Shown: positions 7,270 through 14,810 of the stretch, piece by piece | Position numbering within the stretch: position 1 is the first letter of the stretch | Layout of the letters: each line of letters begins with the position of its first letter | NCBI GenBank assembly: GCA_017962845.1 | Contig: JAGCUN010000003.1 | Location: 1 to 42,655, forward strand | DNA length: 42,655 bases | Source of the DNA: Bacteroidales bacterium | GTDB lineage: Bacteria > Bacteroidota > Bacteroidia > Bacteroidales > WCHB1-69 | Reading direction: 5' to 3' | Translations under genes and position numbers: made by a program | Notes under the pieces: generated by a model | Seen by the model: the letters and a program-made list of their open reading frames with translations, nothing else | What the model was told of the DNA's origin: nothing | Databases searched by the model: none

Positions 7270-8787
7270 TTAATCCTTCCCCTTAACCTCAACATCTTCT
7301 GCATCAGCATTATCCTCCAATTTCTTCTCCCAAAAATCAGCGCCACGGATACGTAATTTTTTAGGATTGAACACCGGTTCCTTACCCTCTTTCTTCTGTT
7401 TTTCATAGTCGCGCAAAGCCCGTATGGCCTTCGGGAACAGCAGCAGTATTGCGATGACGTTGATCCACGCCATCGTGCCCACTCCGATATCGCCCAGATC
7501 CCAGGCCACCTTGGCCGTCTTCAACGAACCATAAAACACGGCCGCCACAATCACAATGCGCAGCACCCACACCGCGATATGCTCTTTCTTGCCTTTGCCA
7601 AAGAGATACACAATGCCGGTCTCCGCATAATAATAATAGGCCATGATGGTAGTGAAAGCAAAAAAGGCCAAAGCCACTGCCACCACGATATTGCCGACCG
7701 AACTGCCTAACAGCGTGCCCAAAGCCGTAGCCGTATAGGACACATCCGGGTCGCCCAAGCCAAAGGGTGAGCGGTACAACATCTCGCCGGTGGAGGCATC
7801 CACCACATTATACGTCTTGGTGGCCAGAATCATCACCGCGGTGGCCGTACACACCAGCAGCGTATCCACATACACCGAGAAGGCCTGCACCAGACCCTGT
7901 TTCACGGGATGCGACACCTTGGCGGCGCCTGCCACGATAGGACCCGTTCCCTGACCCGCCTCGTTGGAGTAGATGCCACGCTTCACGCCCCACGCGATGG
8001 TGTAACCGATAATGCCGCCAAAGATCTCATGCGCACCGAAAGCGCTGCGGATCATGTCGGAAAACACCGCCGGCACCTGCGGTGCATTGCAAATCAACAC
8101 TACAATGGCAAGGATGACATATAATATCGCCATGAAAGGCGCCACCACCTCAGCTACCACGGCGATGCGCTTCACCCCGCCGATCATCACCAGACCGAGC
8201 ACAATTGCCGTCACCAAGCCCACAACGGCTGGATGTATCGACAGCGAGTTGGCAAAGGCGATAGCTATGCCGTTGCTCTGCACCGGTGGCATGAATAGTC
8301 CGCAGGCCACTACAGAACAGACTGCAAACACTATCGCCAACCACCGGCTCCGAAGTCCCTTCTCAATATAATAGGAAGGGCCGCCACGAAACTGTCCGTT
8401 ATGGTTCTCCTTGTAAATCTGCGCCAATGTCGCCTCCACAAACGCCGAACCCGAGCCTAAAAAGGCAATAATCCACATCCAGACGATAGCGCCCGGACCG
8501 CCATATCCGATGGCCGTGGCCACGCCGACAATATTACCTGTCCCCACTCGTCCCGACAAAGCCATAGCAAACGCCTGAAACGACGAGATGCCCGTTTTTT
8601 GCTTCTTATCAGTGGAAAAGAGCAAACGCACCATCTCACCAAAACGGCGCACCTGCACAAAACGCGTGAGGATGGAAAAGAAAAGACCTGCACCGAGACA
8701 AAGAAACACCAGTGCAGGACTCCATATCCATCCCGAAAGGGTGGCGATAGCCTTCTCTATATTAATCTGAAGTAGGGGCAAAATCAT
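7270..8787 (-). CDS. Alanine/glycine:cation symporter (AGCS family)
   Basis: An inner-membrane sodium- or proton-coupled amino-acid importer of the AGCS family (AlsT/DagA type). Many hydrophobic helices are visible, along with the family signatures GRVGTGNIVGVATAI, GGPGAIVWMWI, FRGGPSYYIEKGL and SNEAGQGTGPIVAGAAKV. The ATG at 8787 is preferred: an upstream in-frame TTG at 8808 lies inside the promoter box TATATTTG. The C-terminal ~50 residues are charged and cytoplasmic. Its length (505 aa) is normal. Alanine, glycine or serine are the likely substrates by family, with no way to choose among them. Confidence 0.92.
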   Translation of the reverse strand: MILPLLQINIEKAIATLSGWIWSPALVFLCLGAGLFFSILTRFVQVRRFGEMVRLLFSTDKKQKTGISSFQAFAMALSGRVGTGNIVGVATAIGYGGPGAIVWMWIIAFLGSGSAFVEATLAQIYKENHNGQFRGGPSYYIEKGLRSRWLAIVFAVCSVVACGLFMPPVQSNGIAIAFANSLSIHPAVVGLVTAIVLGLVMIGGVKRIAVVAEVVAPFMAILYVILAIVVLICNAPQVPAVFSDMIRSAFGAHEIFGGIIGYTIAWGVKRGIYSNEAGQGTGPIVAGAAKVSHPVKQGLVQAFSVYVDTLLVCTATAVMILATKTYNVVDASTGEMLYRSPFGLGDPDVSYTATALGTLLGSSVGNIVVAVALAFFAFTTIMAYYYYAETGIVYLFGKGKKEHIAVWVLRIVIVAAVFYGSLKTAKVAWDLGDIGVGTMAWINVIAILLLFPKAIRALRDYEKQKKEGKEPVFNPKKLRIRGADFWEKKLEDNADAEDVEVKGKD

Positions 8788-8805
8788 GAGGAGATATTTA
8801 GGCTG

Positions 8806-8813
8806 CAAATATA
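8806..8813 (-). promoter_or_regulatory. Bacteroidota -7 promoter box (TATATTTG) for the AGCS symporter
   Basis: Read on the minus strand, TATATTTGCAGCC matches TAnnTTTG and ends 18 bases before the ATG at 8787. It overlaps the alternative TTG start at 8808 and so rules that start out. Confidence 0.65.
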
Positions 8814-8849
8814 CAAAAAAATTTCACCCCACAAAATCGCCGATACAAC

Positions 8850-9650
8850 TTAGCGACGACGACTCTGAATATAGTCGTTCAGTTCCTCAATGGAATACGA
8901 GAACTCAAAAACTTTGTTGAGTTTGTAATACTTGTTGGGGTCGAAACAATAGTCGTAAGCAAATTTGAGATACTCGAGTTTGGTATTCTCGAAGTCGAAC
9001 AACATGGCGATTTCAGCCAGCTGGTCCACGGTGAGCCACTCGGCTTGGGTCGCCTGTTTCGCGATGGTGAGCTTCTTGTCCTCGAAAGTCTCGTTGGCTA
9101 TTAACATCTTGATTTCGTGGAAATCGTGGTCGTTGCATGGCATCGGACCGGCGGGGGCTGGTGGCGGAGGTGCCATACCGGGAGCGGGTGTGGGAACGGG
9201 CGCGCCCTGCGGATGGTGCGGGTCGGGCTGCCCTACGGGACGGTTCACATCAGCCTCATACATCGCATTCATCTGGGCGGTCATCTGCATAAACGAGCCC
9301 ACCATCGAGTTGGCCATCTGCACATCCTGATCCACACAGCGCAAGGTGATGCGGTTGTTGTAAGGGTCGAAACTTACAGAATAATAGTTCTTTCCCTCAT
9401 GAGTCTGAATTTGGGTGGTCATCGAGGTCTGACTGGGATTGTTCATCGTGACCGAAATACTATAAACGCCCGTAGTGAGATTGTTGACAAAAACTGCCTC
9501 TGACGGGTCGTTGTTCTGCAAGACATTATTGACAAAAATCCAAAACATCTCGTGTTGGTCGGCCTGAATGACTAACGAAGCGGACTGTGGCTGTGCGAAG
9601 GAGAACAATGCACCTAAACACAGCAGGATGGATGCGAAAAATTTTCTCAT
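8850..9650 (-). CDS. Secreted DUF4476-containing protein
   Basis: A secreted protein of 266 residues. The ATG at 9650 is preferred over a TTG two codons upstream; it starts a signal peptide (MRKFFASILLCLGALFSFAQ). An N-terminal beta-rich region (~20-120) is followed by a Pro-rich linker (~145-175, many P/A/G/H residues). A C-terminal DUF4476 helical domain follows, with IKMLIANETFEDKKLTIAKQ, LTVDQLAEIAMLFDFENTKLEYLKFAYDYCFDP and the closing YSIEELNDYI. DUF4476 is common in Bacteroidota envelope proteins and has no known activity. No lipobox is visible. The gene has its own promoter 92 bases upstream. Confidence 0.8.
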   Translation of the reverse strand: MRKFFASILLCLGALFSFAQPQSASLVIQADQHEMFWIFVNNVLQNNDPSEAVFVNNLTTGVYSISVTMNNPSQTSMTTQIQTHEGKNYYSVSFDPYNNRITLRCVDQDVQMANSMVGSFMQMTAQMNAMYEADVNRPVGQPDPHHPQGAPVPTPAPGMAPPPPAPAGPMPCNDHDFHEIKMLIANETFEDKKLTIAKQATQAEWLTVDQLAEIAMLFDFENTKLEYLKFAYDYCFDPNKYYKLNKVFEFSYSIEELNDYIQSRRR

Positions 9651-9741
9651 TTTCAATAATAAGGACTTCTTTATTTTACAATTCTTACCGTATTCCCGAA
9701 CCCTGCGAAGTCCATTGACAACATCCGAGAAAACGACGGTG

Positions 9742-9749
9742 CAAATATA
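9742..9749 (-). promoter_or_regulatory. Bacteroidota -7 promoter box (TATATTTG) for the DUF4476 gene
   Basis: Minus strand GTATATTTGCACCG matches TAnnTTTG. It implies a leader of about 85 bases before the ATG at 9650. Confidence 0.6.
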
Positions 9750-9837
9750 CTAATTAATATTGAATTACAACTCCCATTAGGGAGGAGATATTAAAGTATT
9801 GATAATTAATAATGTACAATTTACAATTTACGATTGG

Positions 9838-9880
9838 CAATAAAACAAACGTGCTACGAACCCAAAGATTCGCAGCACGT
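9838..9880 (-). terminator. Rho-independent terminator of the acyl-CoA ligase gene
   Basis: Bases 9849-9860 and 9869-9880 form a 12-bp stem with one mismatch. On the minus strand the stem is followed by TTTGTTTTATT. It lies about 30 bases past the ligase stop codon. The rest of 9750-9908 is AT-rich with no recognisable gene. Confidence 0.75.
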
Positions 9881-9908
9881 CGATTTCGTAAAAATTTTAC
9901 TATGGGTA

Positions 9909-11678
9909 TTATTGAAATAATCTCTCAATCATATCCTTATAATAGACCTGCACCACATGGCGCTTCACTTTCAGCGTCGGGGTGATGAGGCCGTTCTTCA
10001 TCGTCCAGGATTCGGGAGCCAACTCGAACTTCTTCACCTTCTCGGTCTCGCCGAACAGTTGGTTATACTCATCCACCACGCGGGCGAAACGCTTGACAAT
10101 CACGTCGTTCTTCACAATCTCCTCAGGGGTGGTGAATTCCACATCGTGGCGCTGGCACCAGCTCTTCAAAAACTCGAAGTCAGGAGAGATGATGGCGGCG
10201 GCGAACTTGCGGTTTTCACCCACCACAACCATATTTTCAATAAAGGGCGATTCGCAGAACTTCTCCTCAATCATCTGGGGATTAACATATTTGCCGAAAG
10301 AGGTCTTGAAGAGGCTCTTCAACCGGCCAGTGATCACCAGCTGGTTGTGCTCGGTCCAGCGGCCGAGGTCGCCCGTATGGAACCAGCCCTCCTCATCGAT
10401 GACCTCGCGGGTGCGTTCTTCATCTTTATAATAGCCCATCATCACATTATGGCCACGGCAGAGAACCTCGCCGTTTTCAGCCACCTTCACCTCAACACCA
10501 GGCAGCGGAAAGCCGACCGTACCGGCCTCACGGGCGTACGGCAAACGGCTGCTCACCGCAATCACGGGTGAAGTCTCCGTAGCGCCATAGCCTTCAAATA
10601 CTGGCATTCCGATGGCGGAGAAGAAAGAGGCCAGACGCGGCTGGATGCTGGCAGCACCCGACACGATGATGTCGAAATTGCCACCAATTCCTTTACGAAT
10701 CTTGGAATAGATGAGTTTGTCGGCGATTTTATGGCGGAAGTTGTACCACCACGTGCGCTCCGAATCCTGAATGCGATACTGTTCGGCCAGACGGAACGCC
10801 CAGCGGAAGATGGCCTTCGGGATGGGTTTCATATTCTTGCTGGTGCTCCAAATCTTGTCGGAGAATTTCTCCAGCACGCGCGGCACAGCCGACATCATGG
10901 TGGGATTCACCTCCTTGATATTCTCAGCAATCGTACCCAAATTCTGAGCATAATACACTGACATTCCGAGATATTGGTACAAGAACACCAGCATTCGCTC
11001 GTAAGCGTGGCAGAGCGGCAGGAAGCTGAAAGCGCGCTTGCTCCACGGGGCGGGAGTCTGGCGGAGGTTGAGCAGCTGGTTCACGATGTTGGAGTGCGAC
11101 AGCATCACACCCTTCGGCGCGCCAGTGGTACCCGAGGTGTACATGATGGTGGAGCAATCCTCCGGCTTGACGGCATCGCGGCGACGCTGCAACTCGTCGG
11201 GCTGCTGGTTGGCCTCACCCAGCGCGATCAGCTGGTCGAGGTACGGGAACTCCTGACGGTCGATGAAAGTATAGATGCGCTCCAGCGCCGGACAGTCGGA
11301 ACGGATGGCTTTGATCTTGTTCATCACCTCTGCGCCTTCCAAAATCACGATACGCATTCCCGAATGGGAGATGATATGGCGATAGTCGGCCTCGCTGATG
11401 GTGGGGTAAATCGGCACCGTCACGGCACCGATCTGCATGATGGCCATGTCGATCATGTTCCATTCGGGACGGTTGGTGGAAATCAGTCCCACACGGTCGC
11501 CGGGCTGGATACCCAGGTTCATGAGTGCATAACTAATATTGTCGGTGATGGTTCTGTACTCTTTCGGTGAAAAAGTCTTCCATGCGCCGTCTCTCTTGGC
11601 GGCCAATGCCACCTTCTGCTCCGGCCACTTCTCTTCGTAGCGCGTCAGAATGTCAAAAAGTCTTGAAATTTCTTCCAT
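9909..11678 (-). CDS. Long-chain fatty acid-CoA ligase (AMP-forming)
   Basis: A 589-residue member of the ANL adenylating superfamily that activates long-chain fatty acids to acyl-CoA in two steps through an acyl-AMP. Signatures: the P-loop YTSGTTGAPKGVMLSH (~180-195), FEGYGATETSPV (A5 motif), WFHTGDLGRW (A7), ITGRLKSLFKTSFGKYVNP (A8 hinge), and a C-terminal lid with the catalytic-type lysine in the segment KNGLITPTLKVKR. No signal peptide, so it is cytosolic or membrane-associated. It is a single-gene unit with its own terminator. A weak promoter-like GATTTTTG (minus, 11704-11711) lies 26 bases upstream. The chain-length preference cannot be read from the sequence. Confidence 0.93.
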   Translation of the reverse strand: MEEISRLFDILTRYEEKWPEQKVALAAKRDGAWKTFSPKEYRTITDNISYALMNLGIQPGDRVGLISTNRPEWNMIDMAIMQIGAVTVPIYPTISEADYRHIISHSGMRIVILEGAEVMNKIKAIRSDCPALERIYTFIDRQEFPYLDQLIALGEANQQPDELQRRRDAVKPEDCSTIMYTSGTTGAPKGVMLSHSNIVNQLLNLRQTPAPWSKRAFSFLPLCHAYERMLVFLYQYLGMSVYYAQNLGTIAENIKEVNPTMMSAVPRVLEKFSDKIWSTSKNMKPIPKAIFRWAFRLAEQYRIQDSERTWWYNFRHKIADKLIYSKIRKGIGGNFDIIVSGAASIQPRLASFFSAIGMPVFEGYGATETSPVIAVSSRLPYAREAGTVGFPLPGVEVKVAENGEVLCRGHNVMMGYYKDEERTREVIDEEGWFHTGDLGRWTEHNQLVITGRLKSLFKTSFGKYVNPQMIEEKFCESPFIENMVVVGENRKFAAAIISPDFEFLKSWCQRHDVEFTTPEEIVKNDVIVKRFARVVDEYNQLFGETEKVKKFELAPESWTMKNGLITPTLKVKRHVVQVYYKDMIERLFQ

Positions 11679-11771
11679 ATTATAATAGTTAAGTTAATGG
11701 TCGCAAAAATCGGCGGCAAAAAAACGACTTTTTTTAATAATTTTGTTTTTTAAGTGACACCAACCCTGTCC

Positions 11772-11827
11772 TTGGGACGAAATTTTATATTTTGGGACGA
11801 ATTTTTACATTTTGGGACGAATTTTTG
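11772..11827. repeat. Three direct repeats, 20-bp period, upstream of the LytTR gene
   Basis: TTGGGACGA occurs at 11772-11780, 11792-11800 and 11812-11820, each followed by an ATTTT-type AT stretch. The period is exactly 20 bp, close to two helical turns, so all copies face the same side of the DNA. They end about 30 bases upstream of the -7 box of the LytTR gene. LytTR regulators typically bind 9-bp direct repeats spaced about two turns apart, so this is a candidate operator. Confidence 0.75.
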
Positions 11828-11856
11828 AGAAAAATCGCTCGTTTCAAAAAAAATTG

Positions 11857-11864
11857 TAATTTTG
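11857..11864 (+). promoter_or_regulatory. Bacteroidota -7 promoter box (TAATTTTG) for the LytTR gene
   Basis: TAATTTTGCACCC matches TAnnTTTG and lies 21 bases before the ATG at 11886, just downstream of the 20-bp repeats. Confidence 0.65.
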
Positions 11865-11885
11865 CACCCTCAAAATTGAAGCATA

Positions 11886-12764
11886 ATGAACAGGGAAATC
11901 CCCTCCTATTTACTGAAAATTTCAACGAATGTCAAAATTCTTGCATTTGTTGCGCTCTTCTCCATCGTTTTCGTATGCGTATATAACCCGATCGCCATTT
12001 TCCAGTTCATCCCACAAAACATCTCGCAGCCGAGAGAGTTCCTCTACTCCGCCATCATCATCATCGCGGCAACATCGCTGCTGTTGGGAAGCCGCTGCCT
12101 GATGTGCCTTATATACGGACGAAAAGGCTTCTCCCTCTTTTCTTATATTATATGGTTGGTGGCAGAGGTGGTTTTCCTGGCCCTGTCCTACTCTTCATTC
12201 GCTATTTTTGTCGCCCACGACACCCGCTCGTTTTACGAAATCCTGCGGGGCGCCTTCGTCTTCATCCCCTCTATGCTCATTCTCCCGTATGCTTTCTCCT
12301 ATCTCTATTTCGCCCTAAAAATCAAGAATATAAAAATCAACAATTTGCTATCCTCAATGAAGAAAAACGACACCTTCACCATTGAGGAACCTCTCTCCAT
12401 CTACGCCAACGATACCACCATCAACCTGCGCGACGCCAAAGACGAACTCAAACTCTCCATCCGGCAGGAAAACCTGCTTTATGCGGAAGCGGCTTCCAAC
12501 TATACCATTGTTTATTATTTAAAGAATGACAAAGTGGAACGTCTTTTGCTGCGCAGCACTTTCAAAAAAGTGGAGGAACAATTAACCCCGCACAGCTTCG
12601 CCCGCTGCCATCGCAGTTACATTGTCAATTTGCGAAAAGTGCAGCTGGTGCGGAAAGAAAGCGATGGCTTTTTCCTTGATATGGAGCACAATATCAACGG
12701 CATTCCTATCTCGCAAACCTACGCCGGAGACATGATTGTGCGCTTTGCTTCGGGTGAAAATTAG
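11886..12764 (+). CDS. Membrane-bound LytTR-type transcriptional regulator
   Basis: A 292-residue protein with a four-helix membrane part and a DNA-binding LytTR domain. Hydrophobic segments occur at about residues 18-38, 50-72, 83-108 and 122-144. A short linker leads to the LytTR domain at ~190-290: ENLLYAEAASNYTIVYY, LLLRSTFKKVEEQL, FARCHRSYIVNL and the final GIPISQTYA match the family pattern 'I.yiea..nY..v' and 'F.r.HrSyiVN'. There is no receiver domain and no partner kinase next to it, so the membrane part is probably the sensor. The repeats at 11772-11827 suggest it regulates its own promoter. The ligand and regulon are unknown. Confidence 0.88.
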   Translation: MNREIPSYLLKISTNVKILAFVALFSIVFVCVYNPIAIFQFIPQNISQPREFLYSAIIIIAATSLLLGSRCLMCLIYGRKGFSLFSYIIWLVAEVVFLALSYSSFAIFVAHDTRSFYEILRGAFVFIPSMLILPYAFSYLYFALKIKNIKINNLLSSMKKNDTFTIEEPLSIYANDTTINLRDAKDELKLSIRQENLLYAEAASNYTIVYYLKNDKVERLLLRSTFKKVEEQLTPHSFARCHRSYIVNLRKVQLVRKESDGFFLDMEHNINGIPISQTYAGDMIVRFASGEN

Positions 12765-12803
12765 AATTTTCGCAGCAGACTGCCATCATATTTCATTTTT
12801 TTG

Positions 12804-12811
12804 TAATTTTG
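12804..12811 (+). promoter_or_regulatory. Bacteroidota -7 promoter box (TAATTTTG) for kamE-glycosyltransferase
   Basis: TAATTTTGCAGG matches TAnnTTTG, 46 bases before the kamE ATG. Bases 12808-12824 are identical to the 17 bases following the start of the hicB promoter TTTG (2107-2123). Confidence 0.65.
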
Positions 12812-12857
12812 CAGGCTAATTTTAAAATCATTATTTCATAATAAAATACGAAAGAAA

Positions 12858-13649
12858 ATGAGCGGTGGATTGTATTCGATGGATCAAAAAGATTTTGATC
12901 AGACGTTAGACTTAACGAAAGTAAAGCCCTACGGCGACACCATGAATGACGGCAAGGTGCAGCTGAGTTTCACGCTGCCTGTTCCGTGCGGTGACGAAGC
13001 CGTAGAAGCAGCCAAACAGATGCTGAAAAAGATGGGTTTTGAGAACCCGTTAGTGGTGTTTTACAAAGAGTTAACCGAAGGCTTCACCTTCTTCAACTGC
13101 TATGGCTCCACCGTACACACGGTAGATTATACCGCCATCCACGTACCCAAGGTGGAATCCACGGTGATGGATATGCACGAGACCGACGAGTACATCCGCG
13201 AGCATATCGGGCGCAAAATTATTGCCATCGGTGCCAGCACCGGTACTGATGCCCACACCGTTGGTATCGACGCTATCATGAACATGAAAGGCTACGCAGG
13301 TCACTATGGCATAGAGCGTTACGAAATGTTTGAAACGCTCAACATGGGCAGTCAGGTGCCGAATGAGGAGTTCATCGCAAAGGCTATCGAGATGAAAGCT
13401 GACGTGCTTTTGGTGTCGCAAACCGTAACACAGAAGGATGTTCACATCAAGAACCTCACCGAGCTGGTGGAGATGCTCGAGGCCGAAGGTTTGCGCGACA
13501 AGGTCATCCTGGTATGCGGAGGCCCGCGTATCTCGCACGAGTTGGCACAGGAACTGGGCTATGATGCCGGTTTCGGCAGCGGCTCTTACGCCGATGATGT
13601 GGCCTCCTACGTGGCACAAGAACTGGATCGCCGTCTCAACCATCATTAA
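12858..13649 (+). CDS. kamE: Lysine 5,6-aminomutase, beta (B12-binding) subunit
   Basis: Beta subunit of the adenosylcobalamin- and PLP-dependent aminomutase that moves the epsilon-amino group of beta-lysine or D-lysine during lysine fermentation. The N-terminal dimerisation segment (LTKVKPYGDTMNDG...SFTLPVP) precedes the cobalamin-binding Rossmann domain with base-off motif D131-A-H133-T-V-G136. Lys144 (MNMK) sits at the position that forms the Schiff base with PLP in the clostridial enzyme. Its length (263 aa) is normal. The alpha subunit kamD and the rest of the lysine pathway, usually neighbours, are absent from this window. The next gene, a glycosyltransferase, starts only three bases after its stop. 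Confidence 0.93.
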   Translation: MSGGLYSMDQKDFDQTLDLTKVKPYGDTMNDGKVQLSFTLPVPCGDEAVEAAKQMLKKMGFENPLVVFYKELTEGFTFFNCYGSTVHTVDYTAIHVPKVESTVMDMHETDEYIREHIGRKIIAIGASTGTDAHTVGIDAIMNMKGYAGHYGIERYEMFETLNMGSQVPNEEFIAKAIEMKADVLLVSQTVTQKDVHIKNLTELVEMLEAEGLRDKVILVCGGPRISHELAQELGYDAGFGSGSYADDVASYVAQELDRRLNHH

Positions 13650-13652
13650 GAT

Positions 13653-14765
13653 TTGCAACGCGTTATTGTTTCTGTCAGCAACGACCTCTACAGCGACCAA
13701 CGGGTAGATAAAGTATGCAACTCGCTGGTTAATATGGGGTTTAACGTCTTGCTGGTGGGAAGAAAATTGCCCAACTCCCCTGCCCTACAACCGCGCACCT
13801 ACGCCACACGGCGGCTGCGGCTGCTGTTCAAAAAAGGATTTCTTTTCTATGCTGAACTGAATTTCAGGCTCTTCCTATTCTTGTTGTTTCATCGTTGCGA
13901 CATACTGGTATCCAATGACTTAGACACGCTTTATCCCAACTTTCTCATCAGCAGACTGAAACGGAAGAGACTGGTGTACGACAGTCACGAATATTTCTGC
14001 GGGGTGCCAGAGTTGAACGGGCGACCACGGGTGCAGAAATTCTGGCGGCACATCGAGAAACGCTGCTTCCCGCATCTTACCGATGTAATTACTGTATGTG
14101 ATTCTATAGCAAATCTTTACGACCAAGAATATCCGCGAAAGGAAAAGGTAAATGTGGTGCGCAACGTGCCCACCCGACAGCGGTTCCCCATCACGAAGAG
14201 CCGCGAAGAGTTGGGCTTGCCCACTGACAGCAAGCTGATTGTGATGCAGGGGGCCATCAACCGCGACCGAGGCGCCGAAGAGTTGATTTTGGCGATGAAA
14301 ATGGTTCCTAACGCGCAGCTGCTTATCATCGGCAACGGGGATGTGGTGCCGCAACTCAAAGAGTTGACGCAAAAAGAGTTGATGGAAGACAGAGTACATT
14401 TTATTCCCAGAGTGACGCCAGCGGAGTTGGCCAACTACACGGCTTTGTGCGACCTTGGCTGTTCGCTGGAGAAGGACACCAATCTCAACTACCGGTACTG
14501 TCTGCCCAACAAGTTGTTCGACTACATCAAGGCGGGGATTCCTTGTGTGGTGAGTGATCTGCCGGAGATGGCGGCGGTGGTGAGAGGGAGTGGCGTGGGG
14601 CTGGTGGTGCCGGAGCATACGCCGGAGGCCATCGCGACGGCCATCAGCAGGCTGCTGAACGACAAAGAGTTGTACACCTCTTGCAAGGTGGCGACGGAGC
14701 GGGCGGCGGAACAGTATTGCTGGGAGCGCGAGGAAGAGAAGCTACGAGCGATTTACTTGAAATAG
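13653..14765 (+). CDS. Glycosyltransferase, GT4/GT1-type (GT-B fold)
   Basis: A 370-residue cytosolic transferase that would move a sugar from a nucleotide donor to a glycan or lipid acceptor. The N-terminal half starts VIVSVSNDLYSDQRVDKVC and contains LVYDSHEYFCGVPEL. The C-terminal donor domain shows QGAINRDRGAEELI, LLIIGNGDVVPQLKEL, VHFIPRVTPAELANYTALCDLG and CLPNKLFDYIKAGIPCVVSDLPEM, as in family 4 enzymes. No ATG is available at the start: the frame is closed by the kamE stop at 13647, so the TTG at 13653 is the likely start, coupled to kamE translation. Donor and acceptor are unknown; surface polysaccharide work is the default guess. Confidence 0.87.
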   Translation: MQRVIVSVSNDLYSDQRVDKVCNSLVNMGFNVLLVGRKLPNSPALQPRTYATRRLRLLFKKGFLFYAELNFRLFLFLLFHRCDILVSNDLDTLYPNFLISRLKRKRLVYDSHEYFCGVPELNGRPRVQKFWRHIEKRCFPHLTDVITVCDSIANLYDQEYPRKEKVNVVRNVPTRQRFPITKSREELGLPTDSKLIVMQGAINRDRGAEELILAMKMVPNAQLLIIGNGDVVPQLKELTQKELMEDRVHFIPRVTPAELANYTALCDLGCSLEKDTNLNYRYCLPNKLFDYIKAGIPCVVSDLPEMAAVVRGSGVGLVVPEHTPEAIATAISRLLNDKELYTSCKVATERAAEQYCWEREEEKLRAIYLK

Positions 14766-14810
14766 TGTTATTCCAAAACATTTATTTACAACGATTTATA
14801 AATAAATTAG

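Noticed and set aside
11772..11827. Possible CRISPR array
   Set aside because: Only three 9-10 bp repeats with 10-bp near-identical AT spacers and no cas genes; an operator fits better.
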